64,000 nucleotides of DNA from Parapristionchus giblindavisi. Lineage: Eukaryota > Nematoda > Chromadorea > Rhabditida > Diplogasteridae. A model generated the notes under the pieces. It had not been told where the DNA came from, did no database searches, and saw nothing but the letters and a program-made list of their open reading frames with translations. Of the stretch, positions 54,240-64,000 are shown in pieces (position 1 is the first letter of the stretch; every line of letters begins with the position of its first letter). Location of the stretch: assembly GCA_943737045.1 (NCBI GenBank), contig CALSFV010000016.1, positions 124,001-188,000 on the forward strand. The letters run 5' to 3'. The translations under genes and the position numbers were made by a program.

Positions 54240-55120
54240 TTATTCAGAATTTTTTTGCTTTTTCAAATGATATATAACAACATGGGTGTTGCTGAAAATC
54301 TATCTTGTCATGAATTTTTTTGGGCCAAAATGGGCACTTCGCTCAATGTAGCAGGTATGAAAGCTCATGGATCGATATGAACTGAGATCTATCTTATTGA
54401 GATTTTTTTGCTCTTTCAAATGATGTATAACAACATGGGTGTTGCTGAAAATCTATCTTGTCATGAATTTTTTTGGGCCAAAATGGGCACTTCGGTCAAT
54501 GTAGCAGGTGTGAAAGCTTATGGATCGACATGAACTGAGATCTATCTTATTGAGATTTTTTTGCTCTTTCAAATGATATATAACAACATGGGTGTTGCTG
54601 AAAATCTATCTTGTCATGAATTATTTTGGGCCAAAATGTACACTTCGGTCAATGTAGCAGGTGTGAAAGCTTATGGATCGACATGAAATGAGATCCATCT
54701 TATTCAGAATTTTTTTGCTTTTTCAAATGATATATAACAACATGGGTGTTGCTGAAAATCTATCTTGTCATGAATTTTTTTGGGCCAAAATGGGCACTTC
54801 GCTCAATGTAGCAGGTATGAAAGCTCATGGATCGACATGAACTGAGATCTATCTTATTGAGATTTTTTTGCTCTTTCAAATGATGTATAACAACATGGGT
54901 GTTGCTGAAAATCTATCTTGTCATGAATTTTTTTGGGCCAAAATGGGCACTTCGGTCAATGTAGCAGGTGTGAAAGCTTATGGATCGACATGAACTGAGA
55001 TCTATCTTATTGAGATTTTTTTGCTCTTTCAAATGATATATAACAACATGGGTGTTGCTGAAAAACTATCTTGTCATGAATTATCTTGGGCCAAAATGTA
55101 CACTTCGGTCAATGTAGCAG
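54240..55120 (+). repeat. Three-monomer (460-bp) tandem duplication
   Basis: The rare AAATGATGTATAAC occurs near 54418 and 54878, each preceded by type C and type B (CACTTCGCTC) monomers. The offset is 460 bp (3 x 153 plus the extra T of type C). The first copy has a private GATCGATATG near 54370. Confidence 0.75.
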
Positions 55121-57940
55121 GTGTGATAGCTCATGGATCGACATGAATTGAGATCTATCTTATTGAGATTTTTTGCTCTTTCAAATGATATATAACAACA
55201 TGGGTGTTGCTGAAAATCTATCTTGTCATGAATTATTTTGGGCCAAAATGTACACTTCGGTCAATGTAGCAGGTGTGAAAGCTTATGGATCGACATGAAA
55301 TGAGATCCATCTTATTCAGAATTTTTTTGCTTTTTCAAATGATATATAACAACATGGGTGTTGCTGAAAATCTATCTTGTCATGAATTTTTTTGGGCCAA
55401 AATGGGCACTTCGCTCAATGTAGCAGGTATGAAAGCTCATGGATCGACATGAACTGAGATCTATCTTATTGAGATTTTTTTGCTCTTTCAAATGATATAT
55501 AACAACATGGGTGTTGCTGAAAATCTATCTTGTCATGAATTTTTTTGGGCCAAAATGGGCACTTCGGTCAATGTAGCAGGTGTGAAAGCTTATGGATCGA
55601 CATGAACTGAGATCTATCTTATTGAGATTTTTTTGCTCTTTCAAATGATATATAACAACATGGGTGTTGCTGAAAATCTATCTTGTCATGAATTTTTTTG
55701 GGCCAAAATGGGCACTTCGGTCAATGTAGCAGGTGTGAAAGCTCATGGATCGACATGAACTGAGATCTATCTTATTGAGATTTTTTTGCTCTTTCAAATG
55801 ATATATAACAACATGGGTGTTGCTGAAAATCTATCTTGTCATGAATTATTTTGGGCCAAAATGTACACTTCGGTCAATGTAGCAGGTGTGAAAGCTTATG
55901 GATCGACATGAACTGAGATCTATCTTATTGAGATTTTTTTGCTCTTTCAAATGATATATAACAACATGGGTGTTGCTGAAAATCTATCTTGTCATGAATT
56001 TTTTTGGGCCAAAATGGGCACTTCGGTCAATGTAGCAGGTGTGAAAGCTTATGGATCGACATGAACTGAGATCTATCTTATTGAGATTTTTTTGCTCTTT
56101 CAAATGATATATAACAACATGGGTGTTGCTGAAAATCTATCTTGTCATGAATTTTTTTGGGCCAAAATGGGCACTTCGGTCAATGTAGCAGGTGTGAAAG
56201 CTTATGGATCGACATGAACTGAGATCTATCTTATTGAGATTTTTTTGCTCTTTCAAATGATATATAACAACATGGGTGTTGCTGAAAATCTATCTTGTCA
56301 TGAATTTTTTTGGGCCAAAATGGGCACTTCGGTCAATGTAGCAGGTGTGAAAGCTCATGGATCGACATGAACTGAGATCTATCTTATTGAGATTTTTTTG
56401 CTCTTTCAAATGATATATAACAACATGGGTGTTGCTGAAAATCTATCTTGTCATGAATTATTTTGGGCCAAAATGTACACTTCGGTCAATGTAGCAGGTG
56501 TGAAAGCTTATGGATCGACATGAACTGAGATCTATCTTATTGAGATTTTTTTGCTCTTTCAAATGATATATAACAACATGGGTGTTGCTGAAAATCTATC
56601 TTGTCATGAATTTTTTTGGGCCAAAATGGGCACTTCGGTCAATGTAGCAGGTGTGAAAGCTTATGGATCGACATGAACTGAGATCTATCTTATTGAGATT
56701 TTTTTGCTCTTTCAAATGATATATAACAACATGGGTGTTGCTGAAAAACTATCTTGTCATGAATTATCTTGGGCCAAAATGTACACTTCGGTCAATGTAG
56801 CAGGTGTGAAAGCTTATGGATCGACATGAAATGAGATCCATCTTATTCAGAATTTTTTTGCTTTTTCAAATGATATATAACAACATGGGTGTTGCTGAAA
56901 ATCTATCTTGTCATGAATTTTTTTGGGCCAAAATGGGCACTTCGGTCAATGTAGCAGGTGTGAAAGCTTATGGATCGACATGAACTGAGATCTATCTTAT
57001 TGAGATTTTTTTGCTCTTTCAAATGATATATAACAACATGGGTGTTGCTGAAAAACTATCTTGTCATGAATTATCTTGGGCCAAAATGTACACTTCGGTC
57101 AATGTAGCAGGTGTGATAGCTCATGGATCGACATGAACTGAGATCTATCTTATTGAGATTTTTTGCTCTTTCAAATGATATATAACAACATGGGTGTTGC
57201 TGAAAATCTATCTTGTCATGAATTATTTTGGGCCAAAATGTACACTTCGGTCAATGTAGCAGGTGTGAAAGCTTATGGATCGACATGAAATGAGATCCAT
57301 CTTATTCAGAATTTTTTTGCTTTTTCAAATGATATATAACAACATGGGTGTTGCTGAAAATCTATCTTGTCATGAATTTTTTTGGGCCAAAATGGGCACT
57401 TCGCTCAATGTAGCAGGTATGAAAGCTCATGGATCGACATGAACTGAGATCTATCTTATTGAGATTTTTTTGCTCTTTCAAATGATATATAACAACATGG
57501 GTGTTGCTGAAAATCTATCTTGTCATGAATTTTTTTGGGCCAAAATGGGCACTTCGGTCAATGTAGCAGGTGTGAAAGCATATGGATCGACATGAACTGA
57601 GATCTATCTTATTGAGATTTTTTTGCTCTTTCAAATGATATATAACAACATGGGTGTTGCTGAAAATCTATCTTGTCATGAATTTTTTTGGGCCAAAATG
57701 GGCACTTCGGTCAATGTAGCAGGTGTGAAAGCTCATGGATCGACATGAACTGAGATCTATCTTATTGAGATTTTTTTGCTCTTTCAAATGATATATAACA
57801 ACATGGGTGTTGCTGAAAATCTATCTTGTCATGAATTATTTTGGGCCAAAATGTACACTTCGGTCAATGTAGCAGGTGTGAAAGCTTATGGATCGACATG
57901 AACTGAGATCTATCTTATTGAGATTTTTTTGCTCTTTCAA
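54960..57940 (+). repeat. Thirteen-monomer-offset duplication (1990 bp)
   Basis: The private GTGTGATAGC variant is at 55121 and 57111, each following a type D monomer, and the next six or so monomers match in order. The first copy has ACATGAATTGAG near 55142 where the second keeps the common base. Between the copies, B-rich four-monomer (612-bp) units occur (type A at 55848 and 56460). Confidence 0.75.
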
Positions 57941-58705
57941 ATGATATATAACAACATGGGTGTTGCTGAAAATCTATCTTGTCATGAATTATCTTGGGCC
58001 AAAATGTACACTTCGGTCAATGTAGCAGGTGTGAAAGCTCAAAGCTCATGGATCGACATGAACTGAGATCTATCTTATTGAGATTTTTTGCTCTTTCAAA
58101 TGATATATAACAACATGGGTGTTGCTGAAAAACTATCTTGTCATGAATTATCTTGGGCCAAAATGTACACTTCGGTCAATGTAGCAGGTGTGAAAGCTCA
58201 TGGATCGACATGAACTGAGATCTATCTTATTGAGATTTTTTGCTTTTTCAAATGATATATAACAACATGGGTGTTGCTGAAAATCTATCTTGTCATGAAT
58301 TATTTTGGGCCAAAATGTACACTTCGGTCAATGTAGCAGGTGTGAAAGCTCATGGATCGACATGAACTGAGATCTATCTTATTGAGATTTTTTTGCTCTT
58401 TCAAATGATATATAACAACATGGGTGTTGCTGAAAATCTATCTTGTCATGAATTATTTTGGGCCAAAATGTACACTTCGGTCAATGTAGCAGGTGTGAAA
58501 GCTCATGGATCGACATGAACTGAGATCTATCTTATTGAGATTTTTTGCTCTTTCAAATGATATATAACAACATGGGTGTTGCTGAAAATCTATCTTGTCA
58601 TGAATTATTTTGGGCCAAAATGTACACTTCGGTCAATGTAGCAGGTGTGAAAGCTTATGGATCGACATGAAATGAGATCCATCTTATTCAGAATTTTTTT
58701 GCTTT

Positions 58706-61700
58706 TTCAAATGATATATAACAACATGGGTGTTGCTGAAAATCTATCTTGTCATGAATTATTTTGGGCCAAAATGTACACTTCGGTCAATGTAGCAGGT
58801 GTGAAAGCTTATGGATCGACATGAACTGAGATCTATCTTATTGAGATTTTTTTGCTCTTTCAAATGATATATAACAACATGGGTGTTGCTGAAAATCTAT
58901 CTTGTCATGAATTATTTTGGGCCAAAATGTACACTTCGGTCAATGTAGCAGGTATGAAAGCTCATGGATCGACATGAACTGAGATCTATCTTATTGAGAT
59001 TTTTTTGCTCTTTCAAATGATATATAACAACATGGGTGTTGCTGAAAATCTATCTTGTCATGAATTTTTTTGGGCCAAAATGGGCACTTCGGTCAATGTA
59101 GCAGGTGTGAAAGCTTATGGATCGACATGAACTGAGATCTATCTTATTGAGATTTTTTTGCTCTTTCAAATGATATATAACAACATGGGTGTTGCTGAAA
59201 ATCTATCTTGTCATGAATTTTTTTGGGCCAAAATGGGCACTTCGGTCAATGTAGCAGGTGTGAAAGCTTATGGATCGACATGAACTGAGATCTATCTTAT
59301 TGAGATTTTTTTGCTCTTTCAAATGATATATAACAACATGGGTGTTGCTGAAAATCAATCTTGTCATGAATTATTTTGGGCCAAAATGTACACTTCGGTC
59401 AATGTAGCAGTGTGAAAGCTTATGGATCGACATGAACTGAGATCTATCTTATTGAGATTTTTTTGCTCTTTCAAATGATATATAACAACATGGGTGTTGC
59501 TGAAAATCTATCTTGTCATGAATTATTTTGGGCCAAAATGTACACTTCGGTCAATGTAGCAGGTGTGAAAGCTTATGGATCGACATGAACTGAGATCTAT
59601 CTTATTGAGATTTTTTTGCTCTTTCAAATGATATATAACAACATGGGTGTTGCTGAAAAACTATCTTGTCATGAATTATCTTGGGCCAAAATGTACACTT
59701 CGGTCAATGTAGCAGGTGTGAAAGCTCATGGATCGACATGAACTGAGATCTATCTTATTGAGATTTTTTTGCTCTTTCAAATGATATATAACAACATGGG
59801 TGTTGCTGAAAATCTATCTTGTCATGAATTATTTTGGGCCAAAATGTACACTTCGGTCAATGTAGCAGGTGTGAAAGCTTATGGATCGACATGAAATGAG
59901 ATCCATCTTATTCAGAATTTTTTTGCTTTTTCAAATGATATATAACAACATGGGTGTTGCTGAAAATCTATCTTGTCATGAATTTTTTTGGGCCAAAATG
60001 GGCACTTCGCTCAATGTAGCAGGTATGAAAGCTCATGGATCGACATGAACTGAGATCTATCTTATTGAGATTTTTTTGCTCTTTCAAATGATATATAACA
60101 ACATGGGTGTTGCTGAAAATCTATCTTGTCATGAATTTTTTTGGGCCAAAATGGGCACTTCGGTCAATGTAGCAGGTGTGAAAGCTCATGGATCGACATG
60201 AACTGAGATCTATCTTATTGAGATTTTTTTGCTCTTTCAAATGATATATAACAACATGGGTGTTGCTGAAAATCTATCTTGTCATGAATTATTTTGGGCC
60301 AAAATGTACACTTCGGTCAATGTAGCAGGTGTGAAAGCTTATGGATCGACATGAAATGAGATCCATCTTATTCAGAATTTTTTTGCTTTTTCAAATGATA
60401 TATAACAACATGGGTGTTGCTGAAAATCTATCTTGTCATGAATTATTTTGGGCCAAAATGTACACTTCGGTCAATGTAGCAGGTGTGAAAGCTTATGGAT
60501 CGACATGAACTGAGATCTATCTTATTGAGATTTTTTTGCTCTTTCAAATGATATATAACAACATGGGTGTTGCTGAAAATCTATCTTGTCATGAATTATT
60601 TTGGGCCAAAATGTACACTTCGGTCAATGTAGCAGGTATGAAAGCTCATGGATCGACATGAACTGAGATCTATCTTATTGAGATTTTTTTGCTCTTTCAA
60701 ATGATATATAACAACATGGGTGTTGCTGAAAATCTATCTTGTCATGAATTTTTTTGGGCCAAAATGGGCACTTCGGTCAATGTAGCAGGTGTGAAAGCTT
60801 ATGGATCGACATGAACTGAGATCTATCTTATTGAGATTTTTTTGCTCTTTCAAATGATATATAACAACATGGGTGTTGCTGAAAATCTATCTTGTCATGA
60901 ATTTTTTTGGGCCAAAATGGGCACTTCGGTCAATGTAGCAGGTGTGAAAGCTTATGGATCGACATGAACTGAGATCTATCTTATTGAGATTTTTTTGCTC
61001 TTTCAAATGATATATAACAACATGGGTGTTGCTGAAAATCAATCTTGTCATGAATTATTTTGGGCCAAAATGTACACTTCGGTCAATGTAGCAGTGTGAA
61101 AGCTTATGGATCGACATGAACTGAGATCTATCTTATTGAGATTTTTTTGCTCTTTCAAATGATATATAACAACATGGGTGTTGCTGAAAATCTATCTTGT
61201 CATGAATTATTTTGGGCCAAAATGTACACTTCGGTCAATGTAGCAGGTGTGAAAGCTTATGGATCGACATGAACTGAGATCTATCTTATTGAGATTTTTT
61301 TGCTCTTTCAAATGATATATAACAACATGGGTGTTGCTGAAAAACTATCTTGTCATGAATTATCTTGGGCCAAAATGTACACTTCGGTCAATGTAGCAGG
61401 TGTGAAAGCTCATGGATCGACATGAACTGAGATCTATCTTATTGAGATTTTTTTGCTCTTTCAAATGATATATAACAACATGGGTGTTGCTGAAAATCTA
61501 TCTTGTCATGAATTATTTTGGGCCAAAATGTACACTTCGGTCAATGTAGCAGGTGTGAAAGCTTATGGATCGACATGAAATGAGATCCATCTTATTCAGA
61601 ATTTTTTTGCTTTTTCAAATGATATATAACAACATGGGTGTTGCTGAAAATCTATCTTGTCATGAATTTTTTTGGGCCAAAATGGGCACTTCGCTCAATG

Positions 61701-62060
61701 TAGCAGGTATGAAAGCTCATGGATCGACATGAACTGAGATCTATCTTATTGAGATTTTTTTGCTCTTTCAAATGATATATAACAACATGGGTGTTGCTGA
61801 AAATCTATCTTGTCATGAATTTTTTTGGGCCAAAATGGGCACTTCGGTCAATGTAGCAGGTGTGAAAGCTCATGGATCGACATGAACTGAGATCTATCTT
61901 ATTGAGATTTTTTTGCTCTTTCAAATGATATATAACAACATGGGTGTTGCTGAAAATCTATCTTGTCATGAATTATTTTGGGCCAAAATGTACACTTCGG
62001 TCAATGTAGCAGGTGTGAAAGCTTATGGATCGACATGAACTGAGATCTATCTTATTGAGA
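58706..62060 (+). repeat. Tandem duplication of an eleven-monomer (1684-bp) unit
   Basis: Five markers share a 1684-bp offset: GGTATG in a type A monomer (58951, 60635), GCAGTGTG (59407, 61091), type D (59656, 61340), CACTTCGCTC (60003, 61687), and the AATCAATC monomer with AATGTAC. I found no difference by eye within the compared markers, so it is among the youngest large duplications here. Confidence 0.85.
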
Positions 62061-62599
62061 TTTTTTTGCTCTTTCAAATGATATATAACAACATGGGTGT
62101 TGCTGAAAAACTATCTTGTCATGAATTATCTTGGGCCAAAATGTACACTTCGGTCAATGTAGCAGGTGTGAAAGCTCATGGATCGACATGAACTGAGATC
62201 TATCTTATTGAGATTTTTTTGCTCTTTCAAATGATATATAACAACATGGGTGTTGCTGAAAATCTATCTTGTCATGAATTATTTTGGGCCAAAATGTACA
62301 CTTCGGTCAATGTAGCAGGTGTGAAAGCTTATGGATCGACATGAAATGAGATCTATCTTATTGAGATTTTTTGCTCTTTCAACTGATATATAACAACATG
62401 GGTGTTGCTGAAAATCTATCTTGTCATGAATTTTTTTGGGCCAAAATGGGCACTTCGCTCAATGTAGCAGGTATGAAAGCTCATGGATCGACATGAACTG
62501 AGATCTATCTTATTGAGATTTTTTTGCTCTTTCAAATGATATATAACAACATGGGTGTTGCTGAAAATCTATCTTGTCATGAATTATTTTGGGCCAAAA

Positions 62600-63590
62600 T
62601 GTACACTTCGGTCAATGTAGCAGGTGTGAAAGCTTATGGATCGACATGAAATGAGATCCATCTTATTCAGAATTTTTTGCTTTTTCAAATGATATATAAC
62701 AACATGGGTGTTGCTGAAAATCTATCTTGTCATGAATTATTTTGGGCCAAAATGTACACTTCGGTCAATGTAGCAGGTGTGAAAGCTTATGGATCGACAT
62801 GAACTGAGATCTATCTTATTGAGATTTTTTTGCTCTTTCAAATGATATATAACAACATGGGTGTTGCTGAAAATCAATCTTGTCATGAATTATTTTGGGC
62901 CAAAGTGTACACTTCGGTCAATGTAGCAGGTGTGAAAGCATGGATCGACATGAACTGAGATCCATCTTATTCAGAATTTTTTGCTTTTTCAAATGATATA
63001 TAACAACATGGGTGTTGCTGAAAATCTATCTTGTCATGAATTATTTTGGGCCAAAATGTACACTTCGGTCAATGTAGCAGTGTGAAAGCTTATGGATCGA
63101 CATGAACTGAGATCTATCTTATTGAGATTTTTTTGCTCTTTCAAATGATATATAACAACATGGGTGTTGCTGAAAATCTATCTTGTCATGAATTTTTTTG
63201 GGCCAAAATGGGCACTTCGGTCAATGTAGCAGGTGTGAAAGCTTATGGATCGACATGAACTGAGATCTATCTAATTGAGATTTTTTTGCTCTTTCAAATG
63301 ATATATAACAACATGGGTGTTGCTGAAAAACTATCTTGTCATGAATTATCTTGGGCCAAAATGTACACTTCGGTCAATGTAGCAGGTGTGAAAGCTCATG
63401 GATCGACATGAACTGAGATCTATCTTATTGAGATTTTTTTGCTCTTTCAAATGATATATAACAACATGGGTGTTGCTGAAAATCTATCTTGTCATGAATT
63501 ATTTTGGGCCAAAATGTACACTTCGGTCAATGTAGCAGGTGTGAAAGCTTATGGATCGACATGAAATGAGATCCATCTTATTCAGAATTT
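62600..63590 (+). repeat. HOR segment related to 48980-49970
   Basis: AATCAATC at 62873 and GCAGTGTG at 63077 lie 13620 bp from the same markers at 49253 and 49457. The order A, C, A, E, C, A-short, B, D, A is conserved. A private ATCTAATTGAG occurs near 63270 in this copy only. Confidence 0.7.
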
Positions 63591-64000
63591 TTTGCTTTTT
63601 CAAATGATATATAACAACATGGGTGTTGCTGAAAATCTATCTTGTCATGAATTTTTTTGGGCCAAAATGGGCACTTCGGTCAATGTAGCAGGTATGAAAG
63701 CTCATGGATCGACATGAACTGAGATCTATCTTATTGAGATTTTTTTGCTCTTTCAAATGATATATAACAACATGGGTGTTGCTGAAAATCTATCTTGTCA
63801 TGAATTTTTTTGGGCCAAAATGGGCACTTCGGTCAATGTAGCAGGTGTGAAAGCTCATGGATCGACATGAACTGAGATCTATCTTATTGAGATTTTTTTG
63901 CTCTTTCAAATGATATATAACAACATGGGCGTTGCTGAAAATCTATCTTGTCATGAATTATTTTGGGCCAAAATGTACACTTCGGTCAATGTAGCAGGTG

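Larger units (their letters stand above)
31345..64000 (+). repeat. 153-bp satellite array, diverse HOR-rich sub-array right of the element
   Basis: Satellite resumes in the same phase and orientation immediately after the element and runs to the window edge. Types A, B, C and D alternate with type E (AATCAATC, AAGTGTAC and AAAGCATGG, 2 bp short) and with a 1-bp-short form (GTAGCAGTGTG). Two A/B forms are distinguished by AAGCTTATGG or AAGCTCATGG. T-tract lengths vary (T5 to T8). Indel-bearing monomers make many HOR periods deviate by a few bases from multiples of 153, which helps trace duplications. No gene, RNA gene or second insertion was seen in this 32.7 kb. Confidence 0.96.

Noticed and set aside
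1..64000. CRISPR array
   Set aside because: The repeat unit is 153 bp with no unique spacers between short conserved repeats, and there are no cas genes.
1..64000. T7 tracts as Pol III or intrinsic terminators, and ATATATAAC as a TATA box
   Set aside because: They recur in every monomer as part of the repeat, and no A/B boxes, hairpins next to the T tract or transcribed unit were seen.

Overview
The window is almost entirely one tandem satellite DNA. The basic monomer is 153 bp (about 35% GC by hand count of one monomer). Copies run head to tail on the same strand from base 1 to base 64000, roughly 410 in all, with no inversion of the array. I see no protein-coding gene, rRNA, tRNA, CRISPR array, or bacterial-style promoter or operon. 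A near-nucleosome-length repeat, megasatellite-scale homogeneity and nested higher-order repeats (HORs) point to a eukaryotic centromeric or other heterochromatic array. A plant is my best guess, but the sequence alone does not fix the species or prove centromere function.

Layout. (1) 1-27507: a very homogeneous sub-array of one monomer family (type A), varied by single-base markers and a few 1-2 bp indels. Those markers reveal dimers and 4-, 5-, 6-, 7-, 10-, 11- and 14-monomer duplications. (2) 27508-30314 and 31345-64000: a more diverse sub-array. Type A is interspersed with at least four other variants: B (T-rich AATTTTTTTGGG plus ATGGGCAC), C (AAATGAGATCCAT plus CAGAATTT), D (GAAAAACTATC plus TTATCTTGGG) and E (AATCAATC plus AAGTGTAC plus a 2-bp deletion). 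Many A and B copies here carry an AAGCTT (HindIII) site that is absent from type A on the left. These variants form patchwork HORs of 3 to 25 monomers, some repeated 8-14 kb apart. (3) 30315-31344: the only non-satellite DNA, a 1,030-bp foldback or MITE-like element. It has two inverted arms of about 490 bp around a roughly 50-bp spacer, flanked by a 4-bp ATAT target duplication (or 2-bp TA with slightly longer ends). Landmark spacing across it is exactly 153 + 1034 bp, so it is a clean insertion into one monomer.

The monomer is a multiple of three (51 codons) with one stop in one frame, so single substitutions create 92-194 codon open frames. Elsewhere the same frame is freely broken by stops and frameshifts, so I treat these as non-coding. 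The window's interest lies in its evolutionary record: a sharp change of array regime near 27.5 kb, layered duplications datable by shared markers, and one transposon insertion that has not been amplified with the array.
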